From: Cyprinodon diabolis
Lineage: Eukaryota; Chordata; Actinopteri; Cyprinodontiformes; Cyprinodontidae
Reading direction: 5' to 3'
Assembly (NCBI GenBank): GCA_030533445.1
Contig: JARPUW010000272.1
Location: 167,763-231,762, forward strand
DNA length: 64,000 bases
Below are positions 19,411 to 32,547 of the stretch, one piece after another. The notes under the pieces are model-generated. The model did no database searches. It saw only the letters and a list, made by a program, of their open reading frames with translations, and had not been told where the DNA came from. Position 1 is the stretch's first letter, and each line of letters opens with the position of its first letter. The position numbers and the translations under genes are program-made.

Positions 19411-22400
19411 GTGAATGTATGCCGACACAGTGAAGTGCTGTTTTTTATGCTTTTTTTTTCCTCTCCCCATTCATTTCCTATGGGATTTTTTTGCGACGTT
19501 TTCGCTAATAATTCGCAAACCTTCGGACTAATGAGAAAGTTTTATACAAGCACACATCACCCCATTGGTCCCGACGCGTGTGCCAACTTTGGGCCCGATC
19601 CGCCAAACCGTGCGGGACTAGTTACGCGCCGAAGTTTTGGGTATACGGGAGAATTATAATAATAATAACTAGAAAATTTCTAAAGAAATTTTGAGGGGGG
19701 CCACCTACTGCCCGTCTGGGGAACCGGGCCAATACGGCCCTGGCAAGTGACGTCGGGGCTCCCCAGACCAACTGCTTACGCCTTTGAGGGCTGCTGAGGG
19801 AAGGAAAGAGGGCAAGTTCATGGGCAAAGAGAGCTGTGTGCCACTTGTGCTGAAATCTGGGAAATAGACGTGCACAGAGTATGATGCACAAGGGTAATAT
19901 GGGTTGTCCATATTGAAACACAGTGGGTAAAGCCCAGTTGGCGGGCTTCGCCCGCCTGCTAGGAGCCATCTCAGTGAAGAAAAAAATCACCAATGGCGGG
20001 CTCTGCCCGCCTTCTAAGAGCCATTGCAGTGATGAAATCACCAATGGCGGGCTCCGCCCGCCTGCTAAGAGCCATTGCAGTGATGTAATCACCTTTGGCG
20101 GGCTCCGCCCGCCTGTTACCATTGGCGGGCTCCGCCCGCCTTCTAAGAGCCATTGCAGTGATGAAATCACCAATGGCAATGAGCAATATGCCAGAATGTA
20201 TGAGTGTGTATAAGGAAGAGGCTTTTATTCTGTAGAGTCCTTGTAGTCTTATTTTGAAAGTCTATCATGAATGTGCATCAAAAGATGGGTCACGCCCAGC
20301 AGTGATATAGAATCCATTTCCAAATGTTAAATCACTGGTTTTCCATGTTATTAGGTGAATAGTTGCTGTATTACAGAGTAAATGGGAGACTTTTATTGTG
20401 AAATTTGCTCTGGGGTGTGTTTTGAAAAGGTCACTAGAGTCTAATAAAAACAACCTGGAAGAGTTTGGGTCATAATGTTGAGCCATTTGCATCAATTAAT
20501 GCATTACTATAATCTAGAGGCTTTTATTTTGTAGGGTCCCTGGAGTCTTATTTTGAAAGTCCAACAGAGTTGTGTTTATAGAAAATGTTCAGACCCGTCA
20601 ATGATAGTTGATTACTTTCCAATCGTTAAATCACTCTTTTTCCATGTTATTAGGGCAGTAGATGAAGCGGAAATGGGAGGCTTTTATTTTGAAATTTGCT
20701 ATAGGGTGTGTTTTAAACAGTCTCCTAGAGTCTATTCTCTAAAACGGGGTTGAGTTTGGGTCATAATGTTGAGCCATATAGAGCAATAAATATATGTAAA
20801 AAATATAGAGGCTTTTATTTTGTAGGGTCCCTGGAGTCTTATTTTGAAAGTCTATCAGTGCTGAGTGGCAAGGGAAGTGTCATGTACAGCAGTCATATAG
20901 TATCCATTTCCCAATGTTAAATCAGTCCTTTCACCCTCCATTAGATTAATATGTGCTGTTTAAAACAGCAGAGGTAAAATCTGTTTGAAGCTTGGTAACC
21001 TTGACAACGCTTAACGAGCCTCTCACTGACACAGACAACAGCTGCACTCACTATTGGTTTCTTCTTCCCAGGCTTTTTTGTATGGGAAGAACGGCACCGA
21101 ACAAACGACTACTGATCAAAAACCGTATGAGTTATTCAAAAAACATTTTCACCATGAGCATCAGCAATCCTTCGACTCCAACTATACCAACTTTGGTGTA
21201 TGTGTGTCATTCAGAAAAATATTTATGACGAGTTGAAAACACATAGTCTGATTCGTTTTTCTCCCATCTTCAGCTCAAAAAGAATGGAGAAAGGCTGAAA
21301 CTCTCATCCACTTTAGGTTGGTCTGGAGGGTTTTTAAGGCAAAGTATTAATCCTACCGTAATTCCGAAGACATTGTGTGAGTCCAGAGGTTTCAGTCTAC
21401 AAACTGACCAAAAATGGTGACTGTAGCTCCAAATATGTGGCCGTGAGGGCGAGAATAAGATGTTTGATCTTAAAAAATGGCCGCCTCACACTAAGATTTC
21501 AGCAGCTGCACTCTAGCAGGCTGCTGCAGAAGCTAACTGTCAGCTAGCTTCCAGGTGCTTACCCTCCGAACAAACGACTGCTGAGCAAAAACCGTAAAAG
21601 ATATCTGAAAAATTCTTTCAGTGAAAGCAACATCTATCCTTTGTCTCAGACTGGGGTAACCTTCATGTCTGTAGGTCTTTCACAACCCAAAACGAAGCAC
21701 AAACAAAATGGTTGGCCCACCTGCTCCTCCCTTTGTTTGAACTGCAGGACCTCACTCTCACTCACCTTTTAGCTGCTAAAGCACCCCTCCGAACAAACGA
21801 CTGCTGAGTAAAAACCGTAAAAGGTATCTGAAAAATTCTTTTTATCTAAGCGACAGCTATATCTTGTCTTCAATTGGAGTAACTTTCATGGCTGTAGGTC
21901 ATCTACAAACTGAATGGGAAGAGAAAGAAAAAGAAAAAACGTTTCATCACACCTAAGCTTCTAATTGAGCTAGCTGCAGCAGGTCACTGTCACTCAGCTT
22001 TCAGGTGCTTAAAATGTCCTCCGAACAAACGACTGCTGAGCAAAAACCGTATGAGTTATTCAAAAAATTTTTTCACCGTGAGCGTCAGTCATCCTTCGAC
22101 TCCAACTATGCCAACTTTGGTGTATGTGTGTCATTCAGAAAAATATTTATGACGAGTTTAAAACACATAGTCGGATTCGTTTTTCTCCCCTCTTCTGCTC
22201 CAAAACCAATGAAAAACGGCTCTGATTTTCATCGACTTTAGGTCGGTCTGGAGGGTTTTTAAGGAAAAGTATTAATCCTACCGTAATTCCGAAGATATTG
22301 TGTGGGTCCAGAGATTTCAGTCTACAAACTGACCAAAAATGGTGACTCTAGCTATAAATATGTGGCCGTGAGGGCGAGTTTAAAATGTTTTTTTGTGTTT

Positions 22401-22584
22401 AAAAAACGCCTGCCTCACACTCTAGCTTTTCAGTTGCTCCACTCTAGCAGGCTGGATTTTGCTAAAACTTTGTGGCGCTTGAGGTCTGATTATACAAAAA
22501 CCGTAGCAGTTATCAACATACCGTCTTCAGTTTTAAATAGACGAAGGATTTATCTACAAACTGAGCTTCAAACTGTTTTTCTAG
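19411..22584 (+). repeat. Macrosatellite unit 7 (3,174 bp)
   Basis: No H module but two extra TAA triplets before CTAGAAAATT. O-type markers as in units 4, 9 and 10. A1 begins at 20217. B4 carries the open 75-codon frame from the ATG at about 22014. Confidence 0.97.
19940..20177 (+). repeat. G array, 5 GC hairpins (unit 7)
   Basis: Standard 238-bp form, no distinguishing change noticed. Confidence 0.95.
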
Positions 22585-22839
22585 GTGAATGTATGCCGAC
22601 ACAGTGAAGTGCTGTTTTTTATGCTTTTTTTTTCCTCTCCCCATTCATTTCCTATGGGATTTTTTTGCGACGTTTTCGCTAATAATTCGCAAACCTTCGG
22701 ACTAATGAGAAAGTTTTATACAAGCACACATCACCCCATTGGTCCCGACGCGTGTGCCAACTTTGGGCCCGATCCGCCAAACCGTGCGGGACTAGTTACG
22801 CGCCGAAGTTTTGGGTATACGGGAGAATTATAATAATAA

Positions 22840-23043
22840 TAATACGCGGAATAAATATGTGCAATAGTAGTAGGTGGGCCATGCCTTCGGCATGTGGCCC
22901 CCCAATAATACGCGGAATAAATATGTGCAATAGTAGTAGGTGGGCCATGCCTTCGGCATGTGGCCCCCCAATAATAATAATACGCGGAATAAATATGTGC
23001 AATAGTAGTAGGTGGGCCATGCCTTCGGCATGTGGCCCCCCAA
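22840..23043 (+). repeat. H array, 3 copies (unit 8)
   Basis: Copy spacing is 66 then 72 bp, the longer spacer having two extra TAA triplets. Total 204 bp, the same pattern as unit 17. Confidence 0.95.
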
Positions 23044-23314
23044 CTAGAAAATTTCTAAAGAAATTTTGAGGGGGGCCACCTACTGCCCGTCTGGGGAACA
23101 GGGCCAATACGGCCCTGGCAAGTTATGTCGGGGCTCCCCAGACCAACTGCTTACGCCTTTGAGGGCTGCTGAGGGAAGGAAAGAGGGCTAGGTCATGGGC
23201 AAAGAGAGCTGTGTGCCACTTGTGCTGAAATCTGGGAAATAGACGTGCACAGCGTATGATGCAAAAGGGTAATATGGGTTGTCCATATTGAACCGCAGTG
23301 GGTAAAGCTCAGTT

Positions 23315-23525
23315 GGTGGGCTCCGCCCGCCTGCTAGGAGCCCTTGCAGCGATGAAAAAAATCACCAATGGCGGGCTCTGCCCGCCTGCTAAGAGCCATT
23401 GCAGTGATGAAATCACCAATGGCGGGCTCCGCCCGCCTTCTAAGAGCCATTGCAGTGATGAAATCACCAATGGCGGGCTCCGCCCGCCTTCTAAGAGCCA
23501 TTGCAGTGATGAAATTACAAATGGC
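23315..23525 (+). repeat. G array, 4 GC hairpins (unit 8)
   Basis: 211-bp V-type form beginning GGTGGGC and ending ATTACAAATGGC, as in units 1 and 17. Confidence 0.95.
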
Positions 23526-25932
23526 AATGAGCAATATGCCAGAATGTATGAGTGTGTATAAGGAAGAGGCTTTTATTCTGTAGAGTCCCTGGAGTCTTAT
23601 TTTGAAAGTCTATCATGGAAGTGCATCTAAAGATGGGTCATGCCCAGCAGTTATATAGAATCAATTTCCAAATGTTAAATCACTGGTTTTCCATGTTATT
23701 AGGTGAATAGTTGCTGTATTACAGAGTAAATGGGAGACTTTTATTGTGAAATTTGCTCTGGGTGTGTTTTGAAAAGGTCACTAGAGTCTAATAAAAACAA
23801 CCTGGAAGAGTTTGGGTCATAATGTTGAGCCATTTGCATCAATTAATGCATTAGTATAATCTAGAGGCTTTTATTTTGTAGGGTCGCTGGAGTCTTATTT
23901 TGAAAGTCCAACAGAGTTGTGTTTATAGAAAATGTTCAGACCCGTCAATGATAGTTGATTACTTTCCAATCGTTAAATCACTCTTTTTCCATGTTATTAG
24001 GGCAGTAGATGAAGCGGAAATGGGAGGCTTTTATTTTGAAATTTGCTATAGGGTGTGTTTTAAACAGTCTCCTAGAGTCTATTCTCTAAAACGGGGTTGA
24101 GTTTGGGTCATAATATTGAGCCATATAGGGCAATAAATATATGTAAAAAATATAGAGGCTTTTATTTTGTAGGGTCCCTGGAGTCTTATTTTGAAAGTCT
24201 ATCAGTGCTGAGTGGCAAGGGAAGTGTCATGGACAGCAGTCATATAGTATCCATTTCCCAATGTTAAATCAGTCCTTTCACCCTCCATTAGATTAATATG
24301 TGCTGTTTAAAACAGCAGAGGTAAAATCTGTTTGAAGCTTGGTAACCTTGACAACGCTTAACGAGCCTCTCACTGACACAGACAACAGCTGCACTCACTA
24401 TTGGTTTCTTCTTCCCAGGCTTTTTTGTATGGGAAGAACGGCAACGAAAACAAACGACTACTGATCAAAAACCGTATGAGTTATTCAAAAAACATTTTCA
24501 CCATGAGCATCAGCAATCCTTCGACTCCAAGTATACCAACTTTGGTGTATGTGTGTCATTCAGAACAATATTTATGACGACTTGAAAACACATAGTCTGA
24601 TTCGTTTCTCTCCCATCTTCAGCTCAAAAAGAATGGAGAAAGGCTGAAACTCATCGACTTTAGGTTGGTCTGGAGGGTTTTTAAGGAAAAGTATTAATCC
24701 TACCGTAATTCCGAAGACATTGTGTGAGTCCAGAGGTTTCAGTCTACAAACTGACCAAAAATGGTGACTGTAGCTCCAAATATGTGGCCGTGAGGGCGAG
24801 AATAAGATGTTTGATCTTAAAAAAATGGCCGCCTCACACTAAGATTTCAGCAGCTGCACTCTAGCAGGCTGCTGCAGAAGCTAACTGTCAGCTAGCTTCC
24901 AGGTGCTTACCCTCCGAACAAACGACTGCTGAGCAAAAACCGTAAAAGATATCTGAAAAATTCTTTCAGTGAAAGCAACATCTATCCTTTGTCTCAGACT
25001 GGGGTAACCTTCATGTCTGTAGGTCTTTCACAACCCAAAACGAAGCACAAACAAAATGGTTGGCCCACCTGCTCCTCCCTTTGTTTGAACTGCAGGACCT
25101 CACTCTCACTCACCTTTTAGCTGCTAAAGCACCCCTCCGAACAAACGACTGCTGAGTAAAAACCGTAAAAGGTATCTGAAAAATTCTTTTTATCTAAGCG
25201 ACAGCTATATCTTGTCTTCAATTGGAGTAACTTTCATGGCTGTAGGTCATCTACAAACTGAATGGGAAGAGAAAGAAAAAGAAAAAACGTTTCATCACAC
25301 CTAAGCTTCTAATTGAGCTAGCTGCAGCAGGTCACTGTCACTCAGCTTTCAGGTGCTTAAAATGTCCTCCGAACAAACGACTGCTGAGCAAAAACCGTAT
25401 GAGTTATTCAAAAAAATGTTTCACCGTGAGCGTCAGTCATCCTTCGACTCCAACTATGCCAACTTTGGTGTATGTGTGTCATTCAGAAAAATATTTATGA
25501 CGAGTTTAAAACACATAGTCTGATTCGTTTTTCTCCCCTCTTCTGCTCCAAAACCAATGAAAAACGGCTCTGATTTTCATCGACTTTAGGTCGGTCTGGA
25601 GGGTTTTTAAGGAAAAGTATTAATCCTACCGTAATTCCGAAGATATTGTGTGGGTCCAGAGATTTCAGTCTACAAACTGACCAAAAATGGTGACTCTAGC
25701 TATAAATATGTGGCCGTGAGGGCGAGTTTAAAATGTTTTTTTGTGTTTAAAAAACGCCTGCCTCACACTCTAGCTTTTCAGTTGCTCCACTCTAGCAGGC
25801 TGGATTTTGCTAAAACTTTGTGGCGCTTGAGGTCTGATTATACAAAAACCATAGCAGTTATCAACATACCGTCTTCAGTTTTAAATAGACGAAGGATTTA
25901 TCTACAAACTGAGCTTTAAACTGTTTTTCTAG

Positions 25933-28900
25933 GTGAATGTATGCCGACACAGTGAAGCGCTGTTTTTTATGCTTTTTTTTCCCTCTCCCCATTCATTTCC
26001 TATGGGATTTTTTTGCGACGTTTTCGCTAATAATTCGCAAACCTTCGGACTAATGAGAAAGTTTTATACAAGCACACATCACCCCATTGGTCCCGACGCG
26101 TGTGCCAACTTTGGGCCCGATCCGCCAAACCGTGCGGGACTAGTTACGCGCCGAAGTTTTGGGTATACGGGAGAATTATAATAACTAGAAAATTTCTAAA
26201 GAAATTTTGAGGGGGGCCACCTACTGCCCGTCTGGGGAACCGGGCCAATACGGCCCTGGCAAGTGACGTCGGGGCTCCCCAGACCAACTGCTTACGCCTT
26301 TGAGGGCTGCTGAGGGAAGGAAAGAGGGCAAGTTCATGGGCAAAGAGAGCTGTGTGCCACTTGTGCTGAAATCTGGGAAATAGACGTGCACAGAGTATGA
26401 TGCACAAGGGTAATATGGGTTGTCCATATTGAAACACAGTGGGTAAAGCCCAGTTGGCGGGCTTCGCCCGCCTGCTAGGAGCCATCTCAGTGAAGAAAAA
26501 AATCACCAATGGCGGGCTCTGCCCGCCTTCTAAGAGCCATTGCAGTGATGAAATCACCAATGGCGGGCTCCGCCCGCCTGCTAAGAGCCATTGCAGTGAT
26601 GTAATCACCTTTGGCGGGCTCCGCCCGCCTGTTACCATTGGCGGGCTCCGCCCGCCTTCTAAGAGCCATTGCAGTGATGAAATCACCAATGGCAATGAGC
26701 AATATGCCAGAATGTATGAGTGTGTATAAGGAAGAGGCTTTTATTCTGTAGAGTCCTTGTAGTCTTATTTTGAAAGTCTATCATGAATGTGCATCAAAAG
26801 ATGGGTCACGCCCAGCAGTGATATAGAATCCATTTCCAAATGTTAAATCACTGGTTTTCCATGTTATTAGGTGAATAGTTGCTGTATTACAGAGTAAATG
26901 GGAGACTTTTATTGTGAAATTTGCTCTGGGGTGTGTTTTGAAAAGGTCACTAGAGTCTAATAAAAACAACCTGGAAGAGTTTGGGTCATAATGTTGAGCC
27001 ATTTGCATCAATTAATGCATTACTATAATCTAGAGGCTTTTATTTTGTAGGGTCCCTGGAGTCTTATTTTGAAAGTCCAACAGAGTTGTGTTTATAGAAA
27101 ATGTTCAGACCCGTCAATGATAGTTGATTACTTTCCAATCGTTAAATCACTCTTTTTCCATGTTATTAGGGCAGTAGATGAAGCGGAAATGGGAGGCTTT
27201 TATTTTGAAATTTGCTATAGGGTGTGTTTTAAACAGTCTCCTAGAGTCTATTCTCTAAAACGGGGTTGAGTTTGGGTCATAATGTTGAGCCATATAGAGC
27301 AATAAATATATGTAAAAAATATAGAGGCTTTTATTTTGTAGGGTCCCTGGAGTCTTATTTTGAAAGTCTATCAGTGCTGAGTGGCAAGGGAAGTGTCATG
27401 TACAGCAGTCATATAGTATCCATTTCCCAATGTTAAATCAGTCCTTTCACCCTCCATTAGATTAATATGTGCTGTTTAAAACAGCAGAGGTAAAATCTGT
27501 TTGAAGCTTGGTAACCTTGACAACGCTTAACGAGCCTCTCACTGACACAGACAACAGCTGCACTCACTATTGGTTTCTTCTTCCCAGGCTTTTTTGTATG
27601 GGAAGAACGGCACCGAACAAACGACTACTGATCAAAAACCGTATGAGTTATTCAAAAAACATTTTCACCATGAGCATCAGCAATCCTTCGACTCCAACTA
27701 TACCAACTTTGGTGTATGTGTGTCATTCAGAAAAATATTTATGACGAGTTGAAAACACATAGTCTGATTCGTTTTTCTCCCATCTTCATCTCAAAAAGAA
27801 TGGAGAAAGGCTGAAACTCTCATCCACTTTAGGTTGGTCTGGAGGGTTTTTAAGGCAAAGTATTAATCCTACCGTAATTCCGAAGACATTGTGTGAGTCC
27901 AGAGGTTTCAGTCTACAAACTGACCAAAAATGGTGACTGTAGCTCCAAATATGTGGCCGTGAGGGCGAGAATAAGATGTTTGATCTTAAAAAATGGCCGC
28001 CTCACACTAAGATTTCAGCAGCTGCACTCTAGCAGGCTGCTGCAGAAGCTAACTGTCAGCTAGCTTCCAGGTGCTTACCCTCCGAACAAACGACTGCTGA
28101 GCAAAAACCGTAAAAGATATCTGAAAAATTCTTTCAGTGAAAGCAACATCTATCCTTTGTCTCAGACTGGGGTAACCTTCATGTCTGTAGGTCTTTCACA
28201 ACCCAAAACGAAGCACAAACAAAATGGTTGGCCCACCTGCTCCTCCCTTTGTTTGAACTGCAGGACCTCACTCTCACTCACCTTTTAGCTGCTAAAGCAC
28301 CCCTCCGAACAAACGACTGCTGAGTAAAAACCGTAAAAGGTATCTGAAAAATTCTTTTTATCTAAGCGACAGCTATATCTTGTCTTCAATTGGAGTAACT
28401 TTCATGGCTGTAGGTCATCTACAAACTGAATGGGAAGAGAAAGAAAAAGAAAAAACGTTTCATCACACCTAAGCTTCTAATTGAGCTAGCTGCAGCAGGT
28501 CACTGTCACTCAGCTTTCAGGTGCTTAAAATGTCCTCCGAACAAACGACTGCTGAGCAAAAACCGTATGAGTTATTCAAAAAATTTTTTCACCGTGAGCG
28601 TCAGTCATCCTTCGACTCCAACTATGCCAACTTTGGTGTATGTGTGTCATTCAGAAAAATATTTATGACGAGTTTAAAACACATAGTCGGATTCGTTTTT
28701 CTCCCCTCTTCTGCTCCAAAACCAATGAAAAACGGCTCTGATTTTCATCGACTTTAGGTCGGTCTGGAGGGTTTTTAAGGAAAAGTATTAATCCTACCGT
28801 AATTCCGAAGATATTGTGTGGGTCCAGAGATTTCAGTCTACAAACTGACCAAAAATGGTGACTCTAGCTATAAATATGTGGCCGTGAGGGCGAGTTTAAA

Positions 28901-29100
28901 ATGTTTTTTTGTGTTTAAAAAACGCCTGCCTCACACTCTAGCTTTTCAGTTGCTCCACTCTAGCAGGCTGGATTTTGCTAAAACTTTGTGGCGCTTGAGG
29001 TCTGATTATACAAAAACCGTAGCAGTTATCAACATACCGTCTTCAGTTTTAAATAGACGAAGGATTTATCTACAAACTGAGCTTCAAACTGTTTTTCTAG
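25933..29100 (+). repeat. Macrosatellite unit 9 (3,168 bp)
   Basis: No H module. Its leader has the GCGCTG variant of unit 2, but from block S on it carries all O-type markers, placing a switch between lineages within the first few hundred bases. A1 begins at 26733. B4 carries the open 75-codon frame. Confidence 0.97.
26456..26693 (+). repeat. G array, 5 GC hairpins (unit 9)
   Basis: Standard 238-bp form. Confidence 0.95.
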
Positions 29101-29355
29101 GTGAATGTATGCCGACACAGTGAAGTGCTGTTTTTTATGCTTTTTTTTTCCTCTCCCCATTCATTTCCTATGGGATTTTTTTGCGACGTTTTCGCTAATA
29201 ATTCGCAAACCTTCGGACTAATGAGAAAGTTTTATACAAGCACACATCACCCCATTGGTCCCGACGCGTGTGCCAACTTTGGGCCCGATCCGCCAAACCG
29301 TGCGGGACTAGTTACGCGCCGAAGTTTTGGGTATACGGGAGAATTATAATAATAA

Positions 29356-29631
29356 TAATACGCGGAATAAATATGTGCAATAGTAGTAGGTGGGCCATGC
29401 CTTCGGCATGTGGCCCCCCAATAATAATAATACGCGGAATAAATATGTGCAATAGTAGTAGGTGGGCCATGCCTTCGGCATGTGGCCCCCCAATAATAAT
29501 AATACGCGGAATAAATATGTGCAATAGTAGTAGGTGGGCCATGCCTTCGGCATGTGGCCCCCCAATAATACGCGGAATAAATATGTGCAATAGTAGTAGG
29601 TGGGCCATGCCTTCGGCATGTGGCCCCCCAA
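29356..29631 (+). repeat. H array, 4 copies (unit 10)
   Basis: Copy spacing 72, 72 and 66 bp, 276 bp in total, the largest H array seen. It places four AATAAA hexamers in tandem. Confidence 0.95.
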
Positions 29632-29902
29632 CTAGAAAATTTCTAAAGAAATTTTGAGGGGGGCCACCTACTGCCCGTCTGGGGAACCGGGCCAATACGG
29701 CCCTGGCAAGTGACGTCGGGGCTCCCCAGACCAACTGCTTACGCCTTTGAGGGCTGCTGAGGGAAGGAAAGAGGGCAAGTTCATGGGCAAAGAGAGCTGT
29801 GTGCCACTTGTGCTGAAATCTGGGAAATAGACGTGCACAGAGTATGATGCACAAGGGTAATATGGGTTGTCCATATTGAAACACAGTGGGTAAAGCCCAG
29901 TT

Positions 29903-30140
29903 GGCGGGCTTCGCCCGCCTGCTAGGAGCCATCTCAGTGAAGAAAAAAATCACCAATGGCGGGCTCTGCCCGCCTTCTAAGAGCCATTGCAGTGATGAAA
30001 TCACCAATGGCGGGCTCCGCCCGCCTGCTAAGAGCCATTGCAGTGATGTAATCACCTTTGGCGGGCTCCGCCCGCCTGTTACCATTGGCGGGCTCCGCCC
30101 GCCTTCTAAGAGCCATTGCAGTGATGAAATCACCAATGGC
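29903..30140 (+). repeat. G array, 5 GC hairpins (unit 10)
   Basis: Standard 238-bp form. Confidence 0.95.
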
Positions 30141-32547
30141 AATGAGCAATATGCCAGAATGTATGAGTGTGTATAAGGAAGAGGCTTTTATTCTGTAGAG
30201 TCCTTGTAGTCTTATTTTGAAAGTCTATCATGAATGTGCATCAAAAGATGGGTCACGCCCAGCAGTGATATAGAATCCATTTCCAAATGTTAAATCACTG
30301 GTTTTCCATGTTATTAGGTGAATAGTTGCTGTATTACAGAGTAAATGGGAGACTTTTATTGTGAAATTTGCTCTGGGGTGTGTTTTGAAAAGGTCACTAG
30401 AGTCTAATAAAAACAACCTGGAAGAGTTTGGGTCATAATGTTGAGCCATTTGCATCAATTAATGCATTACTATAATCTAGAGGCTTTTATTTTGTAGGGT
30501 CCCTGGAGTCTTATTTTGAAAGTCCAACAGAGTTGTGTTTATAGAAAATGTTCAGACCCGTCAATGATAGTTGATTACTTTCCAATCGTTAAATCACTCT
30601 TTTTCCATGTTATTAGGGCAGTAGATGAAGCGGAAATGGGAGGCTTTTATTTTGAAATTTGCTATAGGGTGTGTTTTAAACAGTCTCCTAGAGTCTATTC
30701 TCTAAAACGGGGTTGAGTTTGGGTCATAATGTTGAGCCATATAGAGCAATAAATATATGTAAAAAATATAGAGGCTTTTATTTTGTAGGGTCCCTGGAGT
30801 CTTATTTTGAAAGTCTATCAGTGCTGAGTGGCAAGGGAAGTGTCATGTACAGCAGTCATATAGTATCCATTTCCCAATGTTAAATCAGTCCTTTCACCCT
30901 CCATTAGATTAATATGTGCTGTTTAAAACAGCAGAGGTAAAATCTGTTTGAAGCTTGGTAACCTTGACAACGCTTAACGAGCCTCTCACTGACACAGACA
31001 ACAGCTGCACTCACTATTGGTTTCTTCTTCCCAGGCTTTTTTGTATGGGAAGAACGGCACCGAACAAACGACTACTGATCAAAAACCGTATGAGTTATTC
31101 AAAAAACATTTTCACCATGAGCATCAGCAATCCTTCGACTCCAACTATACCAACTTTGGTGTATGTGTGTCATTCAGAAAAATATTTATGACGAGTTGAA
31201 AACACATAGTCTGATTCGTTTTTCTCCCATCTTCAGCTCAAAAAGAATGGAGAAAGGCTGAAACTCTCATCCACTTTAGGTTGGTCTGGAGGGTTTTTAA
31301 GGCAAAGTATTAATCCTACCGTAATTCCGAAGACATTGTGTGAGTCCAGAGGTTTCAGTCTACAAACTGACCAAAAATGGTGACTGTAGCTCCAAATATG
31401 TGGCCGTGAGGGCGAGAATAAGATGTTTGATCTTAAAAAATGGCCGCCTCACACTAAGATTTCAGCAGCTGCACTCTAGCAGGCTGCTGCAGAAGCTAAC
31501 TGTCAGCTAGCTTCCAGGTGCTTACCCTCCGAACAAACGACTGCTGAGCAAAAACCGTAAAAGATATCTGAAAAATTCTTTCAGTGAAAGCAACATCTAT
31601 CCTTTGTCTCAGACTGGGGTAACCTTCATGTCTGTAGGTCTTTCACAACCCAAAACGAAGCACAAACAAAATGGTTGGCCCACCTGCTCCTCCCTTTGTT
31701 TGAACTGCAGGACCTCACTCTCACTCACCTTTTAGCTGCTAAAGCACCCCTCCGAACAAACGACTGCTGAGTAAAAACCGTAAAAGGTATCTGAAAAATT
31801 CTTTTTATCTAAGCGACAGCTATATCTTGTCTTCAATTGGAGTAACTTTCATGGCTGTAGGTCATCTACAAACTGAATGGGAAGAGAAAGAAAAAGAAAA
31901 AACGTTTCATCACACCTAAGCTTCTAATTGAGCTAGCTGCAGCAGGTCACTGTCACTCAGCTTTCAGGTGCTTAAAATGTCCTCCGAACAAACGACTGCT
32001 GAGCAAAAACCGTATGAGTTATTCAAAAAATTTTTTCACCGTGAGCGTCAGTCATCCTTCGACTCCAACTATGCCAACTTTGGTGTATGTGTGTCATTCA
32101 GAAAAATATTTATGACGAGTTTAAAACACATAGTCGGATTCGTTTTTCTCCCCTCTTCTGCTCCAAAACCAATGAAAAACGGCTCTGATTTTCATCGACT
32201 TTAGGTCGGTCTGGAGGGTTTTTAAGGAAAAGTATTAATCCTACCGTAATTCCGAAGATATTGTGTGGGTCCAGAGATTTCAGTCTACAAACTGACCAAA
32301 AATGGTGACTCTAGCTATAAATATGTGGCCGTGAGGGCGAGTTTAAAATGTTTTTTTGTGTTTAAAAAACGCCTGCCTCACACTCTAGCTTTTCAGTTGC
32401 TCCACTCTAGCAGGCTGGATTTTGCTAAAACTTTGTGGCGCTTGAGGTCTGATTATACAAAAACCGTAGCAGTTATCAACATACCGTCTTCAGTTTTAAA
32501 TAGACGAAGGATTTATCTACAAACTGAGCTTCAAACTGTTTTTCTAG

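Larger units (their letters stand above)
22585..25932 (+). repeat. Macrosatellite unit 8 (3,348 bp)
   Basis: Three H modules and a V-type G/A region; A1 begins at 23565. From leader to A block it looks the same as unit 17, including H number and spacing. Its 3' half instead matches unit 1 (AAAAAAATGTTTC in B4, CCATAGC in the tail). It is therefore a mosaic of two lineages. Confidence 0.97.
29101..32547 (+). repeat. Macrosatellite unit 10 (3,447 bp), longest unit
   Basis: Four H modules; O-type markers otherwise as in units 4, 7 and 9. A1 begins at 30180. The H expansion also produces the longest open frame in the window, 276 codons on the minus strand at 29312-30142. It begins at TTG rather than ATG and consists largely of translated H and G repeats. 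Confidence 0.97.
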
